Origin: Pseudomonas sp. S04
Lineage (GTDB): Bacteria; Pseudomonadota; Gammaproteobacteria; Pseudomonadales; Pseudomonadaceae
DNA length: 64,000 nucleotides
Assembly: GCF_009834545.1 (NCBI RefSeq)
Contig: NZ_CP019427.1
Span: 5,279,501 to 5,343,500, forward strand
Reading direction: 5' to 3'
A model generated the notes under the pieces. That model did not search any database and was not told where the DNA came from. It saw only the letters and a program-made list of their open reading frames with translations. A program made the translations under genes and the position numbers. Within the stretch, counting starts at the first letter, position 1; each line of letters opens with the position of its first letter. Below are positions 27,277 to 41,481 of this stretch, one piece after another.

Positions 27277-29130
27277 ATGCTCAAACGCCTTGCCTGTCTG
27301 GCGCTGTTTGTCTGCGCCCCGCTGTCCGCCGCGCCCCACCTCGACAACCAACGCCTGCAGCAACTGGCCAACGACCCGTTCTGGATTTCCCTGGGCCACT
27401 ACGAAACCGCCAAGCTGGGCGGCTGGCGCAGCTACATCAGCGACCACAAATTTTTCCTGGCCCGCGACGGTGCCGAACACCCGGATGCCGAACTGGCGGC
27501 CACCGTACAGGCGCTGTATGCCCCGGCCAGCCTCGGTCAGCAACATGCACAATGCGTTTACCCGGCGCGTACCCGCTGGCTGCAGGCGCAACTGCAGCTC
27601 AACGACCTGCCCGCGGTGGACTGCAGCGAATTCAAGCAATGGTTCAAGGATGTCTCGCCCCACAGTGCGGTGATGATTTTCCCTGCGGCCTACCTCAACA
27701 GCCCGTCTTCAATGTTCGGCCACACGCTGTTGCGGATCGACCAGGCCGGCGTACAAAGCGACAACACTGCCCTGCTCAGCTATGCGATCAACTTCGGCGC
27801 CTACATTGAGGGCTCGGACAACAGCATCCTGTATGCCTGGAAGGGTTTGATGGGCGGCTACCCGGGCTTGTTCGCCCTAGTCCCCTACCAGGAAAAACTC
27901 TCGGAATACCGCAGCCTGGAGAACCGCGACCTGTGGGAGTACCGGCTGAACCTGACCCAGGTCGAAACCGAGCGCATGGTCGAGCACGTCTGGGAACTGA
28001 AGCAGATCCAGTTCGACTATTTCTTCTTCGATGAAAACTGCTCTTACCGCCTGCTGGAGCTGCTGCAGGTGGCACGACCGGGGCTCAAGCTGACCGAACA
28101 ATTCCCACTGACGGCCATTCCCACCGACACCGTCAAAGCGGTGAAAGATGCCGGGCTGGTGGAGAAAATCGACTATCGGCCGTCCCGCGAGCGCGAGTTG
28201 CTGAGCCGCGCCGAAACACTGTCTGACGAAGAGCAGCAGTGGGTGCTGAAGGTCAGCGCCGACCCGCAACAATTGCAGGCACCGTCCTGCAAGGCCCTGC
28301 CACGGGACCGCCAGGCACTGATCATCGATGCCGCCTACCGCCTGGAACGCTACCGCGCCAATGGCCAGGAGCGCGACCCGGCACGAGCGCAACGCAGTTT
28401 CGAACTGCTGCGGGCGATCAACCAGAATCCACCACCGGAGCTAGCCATCGAGCGCCCGGGGCTGCCGGAAGACGGGCACCAATCACGCACCTGGCAGGCG
28501 GGTATCGGTACCCGCGGCGACCAGGCGTTCGGTGAATATGGCCTGCGCATGGCGTATCACGACCTCAACGACAATGCCGAGAGCTTCCCGCTGGGCGCAC
28601 AGATTGAGATCCTGCAAATGAAGCTGCGCCAGTACGAGGGCAACCAGTGGCAGTTGCAACAGCTGGACCTGGCCACCATCCGCTCCCTGACCCCACGCAA
28701 CGAACTCCTGCAACCCTGGTCCTGGCAAGTTACCGGCGGCCTGGAACGGGTGCCGGGCAAGCACGATGACGAGACCCTGGTCAGCCATGTCAACGGCGGT
28801 GCCGGCGGTACCTGGCAATTGGGTGAGGATGTGCTGGGGTTTGCCCTTGGCACGGTGCGGGTCGAACACAACAATGACTTCGCCGAGTTCATCTCGCCGG
28901 CGGCCGGATTCAACAGTGGCCTGCTGTGGCGCAACCCACTGGGCAACCTGAGCCTGGAAACCCGCGGCGATTTCTTCACCAACGGCGAGGTGCGCCGTAG
29001 CCTGAGCCTGAACCAGCAGTGGGAACTGTCGCGCAACCTCGGCCTGCGCCTGAGCGCCCAGCGCGAATTCAGCCACCTCGCATCGGCGCAGAACGAGGTG
29101 ATGCTGGAGCTGAAGTGGTATCACTATTGA
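27277..29130 (+). CDS. DUF4105 (Lnb-like) exported protein with C-terminal barrel
   Basis: 617 residues from ATG 27277. Signal peptide MLKRLACLALFVCAPLSAA. The DUF4105 region has a His in SSMFGHTLLRID (near residue 148) and a later Cys in FFDENCSYRLLELL (near 253); this His-before-Cys order resembles circularly permuted papain-like (NlpC/P60-related) enzymes. The C-terminal 200 residues read as alternating beta strands ending in an aromatic tail (LELKWYHY), consistent with an outer-membrane barrel. An upstream in-frame start at 27220 overlaps the terminator and is not used. PA4579 equivalent. Confidence 0.87.
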   Translation: MLKRLACLALFVCAPLSAAPHLDNQRLQQLANDPFWISLGHYETAKLGGWRSYISDHKFFLARDGAEHPDAELAATVQALYAPASLGQQHAQCVYPARTRWLQAQLQLNDLPAVDCSEFKQWFKDVSPHSAVMIFPAAYLNSPSSMFGHTLLRIDQAGVQSDNTALLSYAINFGAYIEGSDNSILYAWKGLMGGYPGLFALVPYQEKLSEYRSLENRDLWEYRLNLTQVETERMVEHVWELKQIQFDYFFFDENCSYRLLELLQVARPGLKLTEQFPLTAIPTDTVKAVKDAGLVEKIDYRPSRERELLSRAETLSDEEQQWVLKVSADPQQLQAPSCKALPRDRQALIIDAAYRLERYRANGQERDPARAQRSFELLRAINQNPPPELAIERPGLPEDGHQSRTWQAGIGTRGDQAFGEYGLRMAYHDLNDNAESFPLGAQIEILQMKLRQYEGNQWQLQQLDLATIRSLTPRNELLQPWSWQVTGGLERVPGKHDDETLVSHVNGGAGGTWQLGEDVLGFALGTVRVEHNNDFAEFISPAAGFNSGLLWRNPLGNLSLETRGDFFTNGEVRRSLSLNQQWELSRNLGLRLSAQREFSHLASAQNEVMLELKWYHY

Positions 29131-29190
29131 GCGGCCTTTAGGGGCATGCCTTCGCTGACCAGCCCCCCAAAAAACACGAACGGAAAATAC

Positions 29191-29496
29191 ATGGACGTCC
29201 ACTGCCACACCCTCGAAGAAGTACGTACCCATATCGATCGCCTGGACCGGCAGATCGTCACCCTGCTGGCCGAACGTGGTGCCTATGTGGCGCAGGCGGC
29301 CCGCTTCAAGAAAGACGTTGATGCGGTCAAAGCGCCGCAACGGGTGGAACAGGTCATCGCCAAGGTGCGCGCGTTATCCGAGCAAGTCGGCGCCCACCCC
29401 AATGTGACCGAACAGGTATACCGAGCCATGATCGCCGCGTTCATCGATCAGGAACTGACCGAGCACAGTCGCTTGGCAGGCGCGCCAACACAATAA
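29191..29496 (+). CDS. Chorismate mutase (AroQ type)
   Basis: A 101-residue all-helical AroQ-type mutase: LEEVRTHIDRLDRQIVTLLAERGAYVAQAARFKKD holds the Arg and Lys residues that bind chorismate, followed by RVEQVIAKVRALSEQVGAHP and the VYRAMIAAFIDQEL helix. No signal peptide from ATG 29191, so cytoplasmic. It may also belong to the isochorismate-pyruvate lyase-like branch. It lies 60 bp after the DUF4105 gene. Confidence 0.88.
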   Translation: MDVHCHTLEEVRTHIDRLDRQIVTLLAERGAYVAQAARFKKDVDAVKAPQRVEQVIAKVRALSEQVGAHPNVTEQVYRAMIAAFIDQELTEHSRLAGAPTQ

Positions 29497-29631
29497 TCAC
29501 AGGCTTCTTACGGATCCCTGCAGATTTAGCGGCCCGGAGTCTGGAATATGGCGAGGTGCGGTCGCTTTTGAACAACCCAGGAAACTAAAAGCCTGCGAGC
29601 ATGGCCTAAACCCCATACAGGGAGAACCGCC

Positions 29632-31478
<1,847 letters not shown>

Positions 31479-31677
31479 TTATTGTCGTTGGGAGAGATTG
31501 AGCCGGACTGTAACAAACGAGAGGAGCACCGGAACAGCGCAAAATGTCGCAGTTATGAAATTAAATGGTGCAATGGATATAACTTAAGCCAATTTTTGCG
31601 CCGTTTGTGCACAGAAACAGGGACCCCAGATCAGCATTTCGCACCATCAGTGACAGCGCCCTGGCGAACCGGCCGCC

Positions 31678-31704
31678 AAAAAAAACGGAGCCCGCAGGCT
31701 CCGT
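31678..31704 (-). terminator. ettA terminator
   Basis: On the minus strand ACGGAGCC, a four-base loop, GGCTCCGT then eight T. The rest of the 264-bp gap up to gdhA holds the gdhA promoter region, in which I see no clear motif. Confidence 0.9.
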
Positions 31705-31724
31705 TATTTCATGCCACCAGCCAA

Positions 31725-33389
<1,665 letters not shown>

Positions 33390-33672
33390 GGAGAACCTAG
33401 CGTCAGTAACGGTGGAATAAAGCGGGCCAAGCCCGTGTCAGGCCATGCGCGGCGCGGACATGGACCGGGGGTCGATGCCTGCTTGCGTAAAAAAGCCTGA
33501 ATGTCTGGGGCTGGAACGCCCTGCGTAACCGGCAAAGCTACCTCAATGTGGCATACCCGTCCAGCCGGACAGGGCTGGCACTTTGCCACAACTCAAGGCA
33601 TGCTAGCCGCCCTTCGGGCGTCAGGCTTATAGTGCACGTCGCGCCAGTCCAGCCCCACCGCAGGATTACAGA

Positions 33673-36600
33673 TTGTCCAATGCCACTCCGCCTTCCTCCG
33701 CGCGCGCACTGAACCCTGCGACCGGATCGCCCCTGCGCGGGACGCTCAAAGGCGCCTTGGCGATGCTGGTGCTGCTGTTGCTCGGACTGTTGTTCTGGCA
33801 GTTGCTCGATCAGTTGCACGAAACCCAGAAAGACCAGCGCCAGCACACCATCGACTACACCGCCGACCTGGCCGCCCAAGTCAGCCTGAACATGGCGCTG
33901 AATGCGCAGATCGCACTCAATCTGCTACCGATCGTCGAACAACCGCAAACTGCTGAGCAGCAACAGGCCCTGCTGCGCAAATTGCAGCAGTCGCTGCCGG
34001 ATCTGCTCAGCGTGGCGCTGCTCAGCCCCTCGGGCAAAGTGCTCAAGGACAGCGCCAACACCACCCCGGATGCCGACTACCTGAACGAACTGGTCAGGCG
34101 CAGTCACGCCCAGGCGCACTATTTCAGCAACGCCAATGACGGTTCGGTGGTGCACCTGCTGCTGCATCAGGCCAGCGGCAACACTCGCGGCTACTGGGCC
34201 CTGCGCCTGCGACCGAATTTTTTCGCCGGCCTGGCCAAGCAGAGCGAAGGCACCCTACGTCCGCTGTGGCTGGTGGAAAACCGCATCAATCATCAAATCA
34301 TCAGCCGTGAAGACCTGCGACCCTCGGCCCAGCCGAGCCTGCTGACCGCGCAGGACCAGGCCAACACCGTGCTGACCGTGCCGCTGAGCAGCAGCGACTG
34401 GCAACTGCGCGGCCTGTTCGACCGCCAGCGGGTGATCGAGGAGCTGCTGCCGGCCTTCATCGGTAAATGCCTGCTGGGGCTGGCACTGTCCCTGTTGCCG
34501 TTCATCGCCCTGTTGAGCATGCGCCGCCGCCAACACCAGTTGCATGAAGGCCGCAGGCGTTACCAGGACATTTTCGATGGCACCGGGGTTGCGCTGTGCG
34601 TACTGGATCTGTCGGGACTCCACAGCGCCTTCGATAAAACCCGGGTGCACGACAGCGAAACCCTGCGTGCCGCCCTGGACAGTCACGAACAACGTCAGTC
34701 ACTGCTGCAGGAACTGCGCATCACCGAAGTCAACCAGGTGGCCTTGCACCTGCTCGGTGTCGAGTCCTGCACGCAGGCCTGGCAACTGCTGATCGAAGGC
34801 CGGCCACTGGACGACAACAGCATTGGCGCCGCGCTGCTGGAGGCCGTGCTCAACCAGCAGGGCCAGTTGGAACTGGAAATCAAACTCAAGGATGACCAGG
34901 GCCAGGATCAACACCTGTGGCTGGTCCTGCACCTGCCCCAGGAGCAACCGGACTACCGCGCGGTGATCCTGAGCATCAACGACATCACCAGCCGCAAGCT
35001 GGTGGAACTGTCGCTGCAGGAGCGTGAAAGCTTCTGGTCCGACGTGGTGCGCACCGTGCCCGATCACCTGTACGTCCAGGATGTGCTCAGCCAGCGCATG
35101 ATCTACAGCAACCACCACCTGGGGCAGACCCTGGGCTACAACAAGTCCGAACTGCAACAGATGGGCGAGTACTTCTGGGAAATCCTCCTGCACCCGGAAG
35201 ACGCCGAGCTCTACCACCGCCTGCGCGAGGAGCAACGCCAGGCCGGTTATCGCCAGTTGCGCCAGTGCCCGCTGCGCTTTCGCCACCGCGACGGCCAGTG
35301 GCGCTGCTTCGAAGTGCGCGAGCAGGCGTTGGCGCGGGATGCCGACGAGCAGGTCACGCGGATCATCGGCGTCGCCAAGGACATCACCGATCAGATCGAA
35401 GCCAGCGAATCCCTGCGCGACAGTGAGCAGCGCTACCGCATGCTCGCTGAAAGCATCAGCGACGTGATCTTCTCCACCAACAACACACTCGCGCTGAACT
35501 ACGTCAGCCCATCGGTGCAGGCCGTGCTCGGCTATGACGCGAACTGGATCTTCCAGAACGGCTGGCAGTCCATCGTCGCCAACCCGCAGCAACTGACCGG
35601 CATCTACAGCCTGATGGACCGCGTCAGCCGGGCCTTGAACCAACCCGAACAACTGGCACAACTGCGCAGCCAGGTGCAGACCCAGCTATTCCTGTTCGAC
35701 TGCCTGCGCGCCGATGGCCGCAAGATCCCGATCGAGTTGCGGCTGGTGCTGGTGTGGGACGAACACGACGCCTTCGAAGGCGTGCTGGGAGTCGGTCGCG
35801 ACATCAGCCAGCAACGGCGCGCAGAGAAAGACCTGCGCATGGCCGCCACGGTTTTCGAACACTCGACGTCGGCGATCCTGATCACCGACCCCGCCGGCTA
35901 CATCGTCCAGGCCAACGACGCCTTCAGCCGGGTCAGTGGCTACGCGGTGTCCCAGGTCCTCGATCAACTGCCGAACATGTTGACCGTCGATGAACAGCAG
36001 GAAGCGCACCTGGGCTACATCCTCAAGCAACTGCACCAGCACCGCAGCTGGGAAGGTGAAATCTGGCTCAAGCGCCGCAACGGCGAGCATTACCCGGCCT
36101 GGGTCGGCATCACCGCGGTGCTCGATGACGAGGGCGACCTGGCCAGCTACGTGTGCTTTTTCAGCGACATCAGCGAGCGTAAGGCCAGCGAGCAACGGAT
36201 TCACCGCCTCGCCTACTACGACGCCCTGACCCACCTGCCCAACCGCACCCTGTTCCAGGACCGCCTGCACACGGCCTTGCAAACGGCGCAGCGGCACAAG
36301 TCCTGGGTGGTGCTGATGTTCCTTGACCTGGACCGCTTCAAGCCGATCAATGACTCCCTGGGCCACGCTGCCGGCGATCGCATGCTCAAGGACATGGCCA
36401 CCCGCCTGCTCGGCTGCGTCGACGACGATGACACCGTGGCCCGTATGGGTGGCGATGAGTTCACCCTGCTGCTGCAACCGCGCACCACCCGCGAACTGGC
36501 GCTGAACCGGGCGATTCATGTCGCCGAGCAGATTCTCGCCAGCCTGGTGAAGCCGTTTGTCCTCGAAGGCCGTGAGTTCTTTGTGACCGCCAGTATCGGC

Positions 36601-37521
36601 ATCGCCTTGAGCCCGCAGGACGGCAACGAACTTAGCCAGTTGATGAAAAACGCCGACACGGCGATGTACCACGCCAAGGAACGCGGCAAGAACAACTTCC
36701 AGTTCTACCAGGCGGAGATGAACGCCAGCGCCCTGGAACGCCTGGAACTGGAAAGCGACCTGCGCCACGCCCTCGAACAGAATGAATTCGTGCTGTATTA
36801 CCAGCCGCAGTTCAGCGGCGATGGCAAGCGCCTGACCGGGGCTGAAGCCCTGCTGCGCTGGCAGCATCCGCGGCGCGGGCTGGTGCCACCGGGGGACTTC
36901 ATTCCGGTGCTGGAAGAGCTCGGGCTAGTGGTGGACGTTGGTGACTGGGTGATCCGCGAGGCCTGTCAGCAACTCAAGCGCTGGCACCAGGCGCAGGTGC
37001 GCGTGCCGAAGGTCTCGGTGAACATTTCCGCGCGGCAGTTCTCCGATGGCCAGCTCGGCACCCGCATCGCCACCATCCTCAAGGACACGGGCCTGGCGCC
37101 GGCCTGCCTGGAGCTGGAGCTGACCGAAAGCATCCTGATGCGCGAAGTCAGCGAGGCCATGCAGATCCTCGCCGGCCTGAAGAACCTCGGCCTGAGCATC
37201 GCGGTCGACGACTTCGGCACCGGTTATTCATCGCTTAACTACCTGAAGCAGTTCCCGATCGACGTACTGAAAATCGACCGCACCTTTGTCGACGGCCTGC
37301 CGTCTGGCGAGCAGGATGCACAGATTGCCCGGGCGATCATTGCCATGGCCCACAGCTTGAACCTGGCGGTGATCGCCGAGGGCGTGGAAACCCATGAGCA
37401 ACTGGAATTCCTGCGTGAGCATGATTGCGACGAAGTGCAGGGTTATCTGTTCGGCAGGCCGATGCCGGCGGCGCGGTTTGAAGCGCAGTTCAGCAATGAT
37501 GCGTTGTTCATGCTCGATTGA
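33673..37521 (+). CDS. morA: MorA-like membrane diguanylate cyclase/phosphodiesterase
   Basis: 1282 residues. Two membrane helices (about 28-47 and 250-272) bracket a periplasmic sensor; then several PAS modules, GGDEF (926-930 in RMGGDEF) and EAL (1058-1060 in GAEALLRW) with [10 protein letters not shown]. Both catalytic motifs are intact. The inhibitory RxxD site before GGDEF is absent ([14 protein letters not shown]). The TTG start has AGGA eight bases upstream; the next in-frame ATG would cut the first helix. The position beside glyA matches PA4601 MorA, which affects motility and biofilm. Confidence 0.88.
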   Translation: MSNATPPSSARALNPATGSPLRGTLKGALAMLVLLLLGLLFWQLLDQLHETQKDQRQHTIDYTADLAAQVSLNMALNAQIALNLLPIVEQPQTAEQQQALLRKLQQSLPDLLSVALLSPSGKVLKDSANTTPDADYLNELVRRSHAQAHYFSNANDGSVVHLLLHQASGNTRGYWALRLRPNFFAGLAKQSEGTLRPLWLVENRINHQIISREDLRPSAQPSLLTAQDQANTVLTVPLSSSDWQLRGLFDRQRVIEELLPAFIGKCLLGLALSLLPFIALLSMRRRQHQLHEGRRRYQDIFDGTGVALCVLDLSGLHSAFDKTRVHDSETLRAALDSHEQRQSLLQELRITEVNQVALHLLGVESCTQAWQLLIEGRPLDDNSIGAALLEAVLNQQGQLELEIKLKDDQGQDQHLWLVLHLPQEQPDYRAVILSINDITSRKLVELSLQERESFWSDVVRTVPDHLYVQDVLSQRMIYSNHHLGQTLGYNKSELQQMGEYFWEILLHPEDAELYHRLREEQRQAGYRQLRQCPLRFRHRDGQWRCFEVREQALARDADEQVTRIIGVAKDITDQIEASESLRDSEQRYRMLAESISDVIFSTNNTLALNYVSPSVQAVLGYDANWIFQNGWQSIVANPQQLTGIYSLMDRVSRALNQPEQLAQLRSQVQTQLFLFDCLRADGRKIPIELRLVLVWDEHDAFEGVLGVGRDISQQRRAEKDLRMAATVFEHSTSAILITDPAGYIVQANDAFSRVSGYAVSQVLDQLPNMLTVDEQQEAHLGYILKQLHQHRSWEGEIWLKRRNGEHYPAWVGITAVLDDEGDLASYVCFFSDISERKASEQRIHRLAYYDALTHLPNRTLFQDRLHTALQTAQRHKSWVVLMFLDLDRFKPINDSLGHAAGDRMLKDMATRLLGCVDDDDTVARMGGDEFTLLLQPRTTRELALNRAIHVAEQILASLVKPFVLEGREFFVTASIGIALSPQDGNELSQLMKNADTAMYHAKERGKNNFQFYQAEMNASALERLELESDLRHALEQNEFVLYYQPQFSGDGKRLTGAEALLRWQHPRRGLVPPGDFIPVLEELGLVVDVGDWVIREACQQLKRWHQAQVRVPKVSVNISARQFSDGQLGTRIATILKDTGLAPACLELELTESILMREVSEAMQILAGLKNLGLSIAVDDFGTGYSSLNYLKQFPIDVLKIDRTFVDGLPSGEQDAQIARAIIAMAHSLNLAVIAEGVETHEQLEFLREHDCDEVQGYLFGRPMPAARFEAQFSNDALFMLD

Positions 37522-37542
37522 GTTGGGTTGACTCAGATGACG

Positions 37543-37637
37543 CCATCGCGAGCAGGCTCGCTCCCACAGGGAATTTTCGGTGTACACAAATTTTATGTGT
37601 CCCCAAAACCCTGTGGGAGCGAGCTAGATCGCGATGG
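37543..37637. repeat. REPIN (GTGGGAGC type)
   Basis: CCATCGCGAGCAGGCTCGCT at 37543 and its near-inverse AGCGAGCTAGATCGCGATGG ending 37637 flank about 40 bp, with CCCACAGG/CCTGTGGG at the inner edges. Located between morA and glyA. Confidence 0.9.
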
Positions 37638-37771
37638 GGCCAGCATGATCACCGCTGATCCCGTCATGAAGCCCACTTGTCTGCGACATGATGTCGTTTC
37701 ATATGCCAGACAAAAGCCATTGAGTTAGAATGCCTCCCTTTTCTGCCCCCACCCGATCCTTGAGGACCGCC

Positions 37772-39025
37772 ATGTTCAGCCGTGATTTGACCATTGCCAA
37801 GTACGACGCCGACCTTTTTGCCGCCATGGAGCAAGAAGCTCAGCGCCAGGAAGAACACATCGAGCTGATCGCTTCGGAGAACTACACCAGCCCAGCGGTG
37901 ATGGAAGCTCAAGGCTCGGTACTGACCAACAAGTACGCCGAAGGTTACCCGGGCAAGCGCTACTACGGCGGTTGCGAGTTCGTCGACGTGGTTGAGCAAC
38001 TGGCAATTGATCGCGCCAAGGAACTGTTCGGCGCCGATTACGCCAACGTTCAGCCGCACGCCGGCTCCCAAGCCAACAGCGCCGTTTACCTGGCCCTGCT
38101 GTCGGCTGGCGACACCATCCTGGGCATGAGCCTGGCCCACGGTGGTCACCTGACCCACGGTGCCAGCGTTTCGTCCTCCGGCAAGCTGTACAACGCCATC
38201 CAGTACGGCATCGACGCCAACGGCCTGATCGACTACGACGAAGTCGAGCGCCTGGCGGTCGAGCACAAGCCAAAAATGATCGTGGCCGGTTTCTCTGCCT
38301 ACTCGCAGATCCTCGACTTCCCGCGCTTCCGCGAAATCGCTGACAAGGTTGGCGCCTACCTGTTCGTCGACATGGCTCACGTAGCCGGTCTGGTCGCTGC
38401 AGGCGTCTACCCGAACCCGGTGCCATTCGCTGACGTAGTGACCACCACTACCCACAAGACCCTGCGCGGTCCACGTGGCGGCCTGATCCTGGCTCGCGCC
38501 AACGCCGACATCGAGAAGAAGCTGAACTCCGCAGTATTCCCGGGCGCCCAGGGTGGTCCGCTGGAGCACGTGATCGCCGCTAAAGCGATCTGCTTCAAGG
38601 AAGCACTGCAGCCTGAGTTCAAGACCTACCAGCAACAAGTGGTGAAAAACGCCCAGGCCATGGCCAGCGTGTTCATCGAGCGTGGTTTTGACGTGGTCTC
38701 CGGCGGTACTGAAAACCACCTGTTCCTGCTGTCGCTGATCAAGCAGGAAATCTCCGGTAAAGACGCCGACGCCGCTCTGGGCAAAGCGTTCATCACCGTC
38801 AACAAGAACTCGGTACCGAACGATCCACGCTCCCCGTTCGTCACCTCCGGCCTGCGCTTCGGCACCCCGGCTGTGACCACTCGTGGCTTCAAGGAAGCCG
38901 AGTGCAAGGAACTGGCCGGCTGGATCTGCGACATCCTGGCAGACCTGAACAACGAAGCGGTAATCGACGCTGTTCGTGAAAAAGTAAAAGCTATCTGCAA
39001 GAAGCTGCCGGTATACGGCGCTTAA
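37772..39025 (+). CDS. glyA: Serine hydroxymethyltransferase
   Basis: A 417-residue PLP enzyme interconverting serine and glycine with tetrahydrofolate. The PLP lysine is K229 in [14 protein letters not shown], the same number as in E. coli. ATG 37772 has GAGG upstream. Pseudomonads often carry more than one glyA; this is the copy next to morA. Confidence 0.97.
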   Translation: MFSRDLTIAKYDADLFAAMEQEAQRQEEHIELIASENYTSPAVMEAQGSVLTNKYAEGYPGKRYYGGCEFVDVVEQLAIDRAKELFGADYANVQPHAGSQANSAVYLALLSAGDTILGMSLAHGGHLTHGASVSSSGKLYNAIQYGIDANGLIDYDEVERLAVEHKPKMIVAGFSAYSQILDFPRFREIADKVGAYLFVDMAHVAGLVAAGVYPNPVPFADVVTTTTHKTLRGPRGGLILARANADIEKKLNSAVFPGAQGGPLEHVIAAKAICFKEALQPEFKTYQQQVVKNAQAMASVFIERGFDVVSGGTENHLFLLSLIKQEISGKDADAALGKAFITVNKNSVPNDPRSPFVTSGLRFGTPAVTTRGFKEAECKELAGWICDILADLNNEAVIDAVREKVKAICKKLPVYGA

Positions 39026-39051
39026 TCAGCCCCGCTAAATCGCAGTCATAA

Positions 39052-39082
39052 AAACCGGTCAGAGATGACCGGTTTTTTATTG
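39052..39082 (+). terminator. glyA terminator
   Basis: AAACCGGTCA (39052-39061), loop GAGA, TGACCGGTTT (39066-39075) and a T-run. Confidence 0.95.
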
Positions 39083-39231
39083 CCTGGAGTTTAATGAGCG
39101 ACAAACACCAGCAAGACACATCAACCCATTACCCACCCAAACTCTTGCAACACTCACACCCCCCCAGCCATCGACAAAACCCCCTAATCTAAAACCCGCT
39201 TCAACCAATAAAATTACCAACGGGCTAGATT

Positions 39232-39813
39232 ATGAATGGCAATATAGAAAAATCCTTTATCGCAACACTGAGAATGTTTGACCATAAAGTGAATATTCTT
39301 GAAGTGCTCCATGGCAAACCGGCGCTGGCCACGATACGCCTGTTCAGCGGCGGCTTTTACACAGGCAAACCGCAGACCCTGGACCACTCCCACGTACTCG
39401 GCATACGGCCCAACGAGCAGATCGGTGAGGTAACGAGCTTGAAACTGCACTTTCTGTATACCCCTGACGGCTACGTACTTACAATCAAAAATAACGGAGC
39501 GTATTACAATCGGATCATCACCGAGAACGCGCTGGATACTTTCGAAGGCATGAACACATACACTGACGAGCCCACCACTTTTATACTGCTCAACCCTCAA
39601 GGCGAACCCGTGACACTGGATAACTTTCCGGACACTCACTCGCCGATCTCACTCAAGACAAAAGAAAAGCATTACGTAGGTGGACTTAAGTTAAACGGCT
39701 CGCCCTATGTTTATCTTGGCAAGACAGAAGAGCGCTCGAAGATAACTTTCATCCTCAGCATCCTCGAAAGAAAAGTCCCTCAAGCGCCCTTTGAGCCGCA
39801 CATCAACATCTAA
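39232..39813 (+). CDS. Hypothetical beta-rich protein (accessory gene)
   Basis: 193 residues from ATG 39232 (MNGNIEKSFIATLRMFDHKVNIL). No signal peptide or membrane helix is seen. The sequence is rich in Thr, Asn, Tyr and alternating hydrophobics (YVLTIKNNGAYYNRIITEN, PYVYLGKTEERSKITFIL), suggesting a beta fold such as a trefoil; this is inference. Base composition is visibly lower in GC than the neighbours, and Lys/Asn codons are frequent, suggesting recent acquisition. It has a weak ribosome site. I do not recognise the family. Confidence 0.75.
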   Translation: MNGNIEKSFIATLRMFDHKVNILEVLHGKPALATIRLFSGGFYTGKPQTLDHSHVLGIRPNEQIGEVTSLKLHFLYTPDGYVLTIKNNGAYYNRIITENALDTFEGMNTYTDEPTTFILLNPQGEPVTLDNFPDTHSPISLKTKEKHYVGGLKLNGSPYVYLGKTEERSKITFILSILERKVPQAPFEPHINI

Positions 39814-39933
39814 AAAACATCAAAGCGAAAGCGCGACGTTAATCATGTGGCCCGCAGGCTGCCTTTCAGGGCAGCCTCAACCTCTGCAAAAAAAACATTT
39901 CCGGTAACCGCTCAAGGCCGGGGTATTGCGCCC

Positions 39934-39950
39934 AACTGGTAAGACCGGTC
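39934..39950. promoter_or_regulatory. Candidate FadR-type operator 1
   Basis: AACTGGTAAGACCGGTC resembles the palindromic sites of FadR-type GntR regulators (TGGT-N3-ACCA). Its core GGTAAGACC recurs exactly 85 bp downstream. It lies 150 bp before the DctA-like gene. Confidence 0.45.
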
Positions 39951-40019
39951 ATGCCAATTTCGCAAATTTCGCTTGCGACCTACCAAAATCAGCGCCTAGA
40001 CTGCGCCTGCACTGGACAT

Positions 40020-40033
40020 ACCGGTAAGACCAC
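40020..40033. promoter_or_regulatory. Candidate FadR-type operator 2
   Basis: ACCGGTAAGACCAC, the second copy of the GGTAAGACC core, 68 bp before the DctA-like start. The 85-bp centre spacing equals about eight helical turns. Confidence 0.45.
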
Positions 40034-40100
40034 AATAATTAAGTCCTGAATCTGATGCGCACAGCGCACGGCAGCCAGGACACCGATCAGGATCCCTCCC

Positions 40101-41414
40101 ATGCTCAGATGGTGCTCGCGTTCAATCTTCCTCCAAGTGGTTCTCGGACTGGTGCTCGGCATCGTCTGCGGGCTTACCCTTCCCGAATACTCGGCCCAGC
40201 TCAAGCCGCTTGGCGATGGTTTCATCAAGCTGATCAAGATGCTCATTGGCCTGATTGTGTTCTGCGTGGTGGTCAGCGGTATCAGCGGTGCCGGCGACCT
40301 GAAGAAGGTCGGACGCATTGGCCTGAAATCGGTGATCTACTTCGAAGTGCTGACCACCATCGCCCTGGTGATCGGCCTGGTCTTCGCCTTCAGCACCGGG
40401 ATCGGCAGCGGCGCGAATATTCATCTGGATCAGCTTTCCGCCAGTGATATGGGTGACATCCCCCAGCGCGGCGAGCACATTCATACCACCACCCAGTTCC
40501 TCATGGACCTGATCCCGACCTCGGTGATTGGCGCGTTTGCCGACAACAACATCCTGCAGGTGCTGTTGTTCTCGGTGCTGTTCGGCAGTGCGCTGAACCT
40601 GGTCGGCGAGTCAGCGTCAGGGATCTCGCGCCTGATCAACGAACTCAGCCATGTGATCTTTCGCATCATGGGCATGATCGTGCGCCTGGCGCCAATCGGC
40701 GTGTTCGGCGCGATTGCCTTCACCACCAGTAAATATGGCCTGGACTCACTGCAGCACCTTGGCAGCCTGATCGGCCTGTTCTACCTCACCTGTTTCGCGT
40801 TCGTGTCGTTGATCCTGGGCCTGGTGATGCGCCTGAGCGGCCTGCGGATGATGCCGTTCCTCAAGTACCTGCGCGAAGAGCTGCTGATTGTCCTGGGCAC
40901 GGCCTCTTCCGACGCCGTGCTGCCACAAATCATGCGCAAGCTCGAGCACCTGGGCATCGGCAGCTCGACGGTTGGCCTGGTGATTCCCACGGGATACTCG
41001 TTCAACCTCGACGGCTTCTCGATCTACCTGACCCTGGCCATTGTATTTATTGCCAACGCCACCGGTACTCCGCTGGCCATGAGTGATTTGCTGACCATCC
41101 TGCTGGTCTCGCTGATCACCTCCAAGGGTGCCCACGGTATTCCCGGCTCGGCGCTGGTGATCCTCGCGGCCACTCTGACCGCGATCCCGGCCATTCCGGT
41201 GGTCGGCCTGGTGCTGGTCCTGGCGGTCGACTGGTTCATGGGCATCGGCCGGGCACTGACCAACCTGATCGGCAACTGCGTCGCTACCGTGGCCATTGCA
41301 CGCTGGGAAAAAGACATCGATATCCAGCGTGCCAACAAAGTCCTGGCCGGCCAGCAGGGCTACAGCTTCCAGACACGCAAATCAGCGACTACCGCGCAGC
41401 AACAAGAATTTTGA
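40101..41414 (+). CDS. DctA-like dicarboxylate/proton symporter
   Basis: A 437-residue DAACS-family transporter with about eight membrane helices. PLGDGFIKLIKMLIGLIVFCVVVSGI, the P-T-G-Y-S-F-N-L-D-G motif, ALTNLIGN near the end and TASSDAVLP in the re-entrant loop position mark the family. The last differs from SSSESALP of DctA, and the TSKGAHGIPGSAL loop differs from SSKGAAGVTGSG. A C4-dicarboxylate or related acid is likely, but the substrate is not settled. Two GntR regulators follow. This cluster is not at this site in P. aeruginosa. Confidence 0.85.
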   Translation: MLRWCSRSIFLQVVLGLVLGIVCGLTLPEYSAQLKPLGDGFIKLIKMLIGLIVFCVVVSGISGAGDLKKVGRIGLKSVIYFEVLTTIALVIGLVFAFSTGIGSGANIHLDQLSASDMGDIPQRGEHIHTTTQFLMDLIPTSVIGAFADNNILQVLLFSVLFGSALNLVGESASGISRLINELSHVIFRIMGMIVRLAPIGVFGAIAFTTSKYGLDSLQHLGSLIGLFYLTCFAFVSLILGLVMRLSGLRMMPFLKYLREELLIVLGTASSDAVLPQIMRKLEHLGIGSSTVGLVIPTGYSFNLDGFSIYLTLAIVFIANATGTPLAMSDLLTILLVSLITSKGAHGIPGSALVILAATLTAIPAIPVVGLVLVLAVDWFMGIGRALTNLIGNCVATVAIARWEKDIDIQRANKVLAGQQGYSFQTRKSATTAQQQEF

Positions 41415-41421
41415 CCGAGCC

Positions 41422-41446
41422 TTGTGCCTGTCCCGGACAGGCACAA
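41422..41446. repeat. Hairpin between carrier and regulator genes
   Basis: TTGTGCCTGT, loop CCCGG, ACAGGCACAA: a perfect 10-bp stem just after the carrier stop, without a T-run. It may stabilise the upstream message or weaken readthrough. Confidence 0.6.
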
Positions 41447-41481
41447 CAATCAGCACCCAAGCCAATCTCATGGAGCGAACA

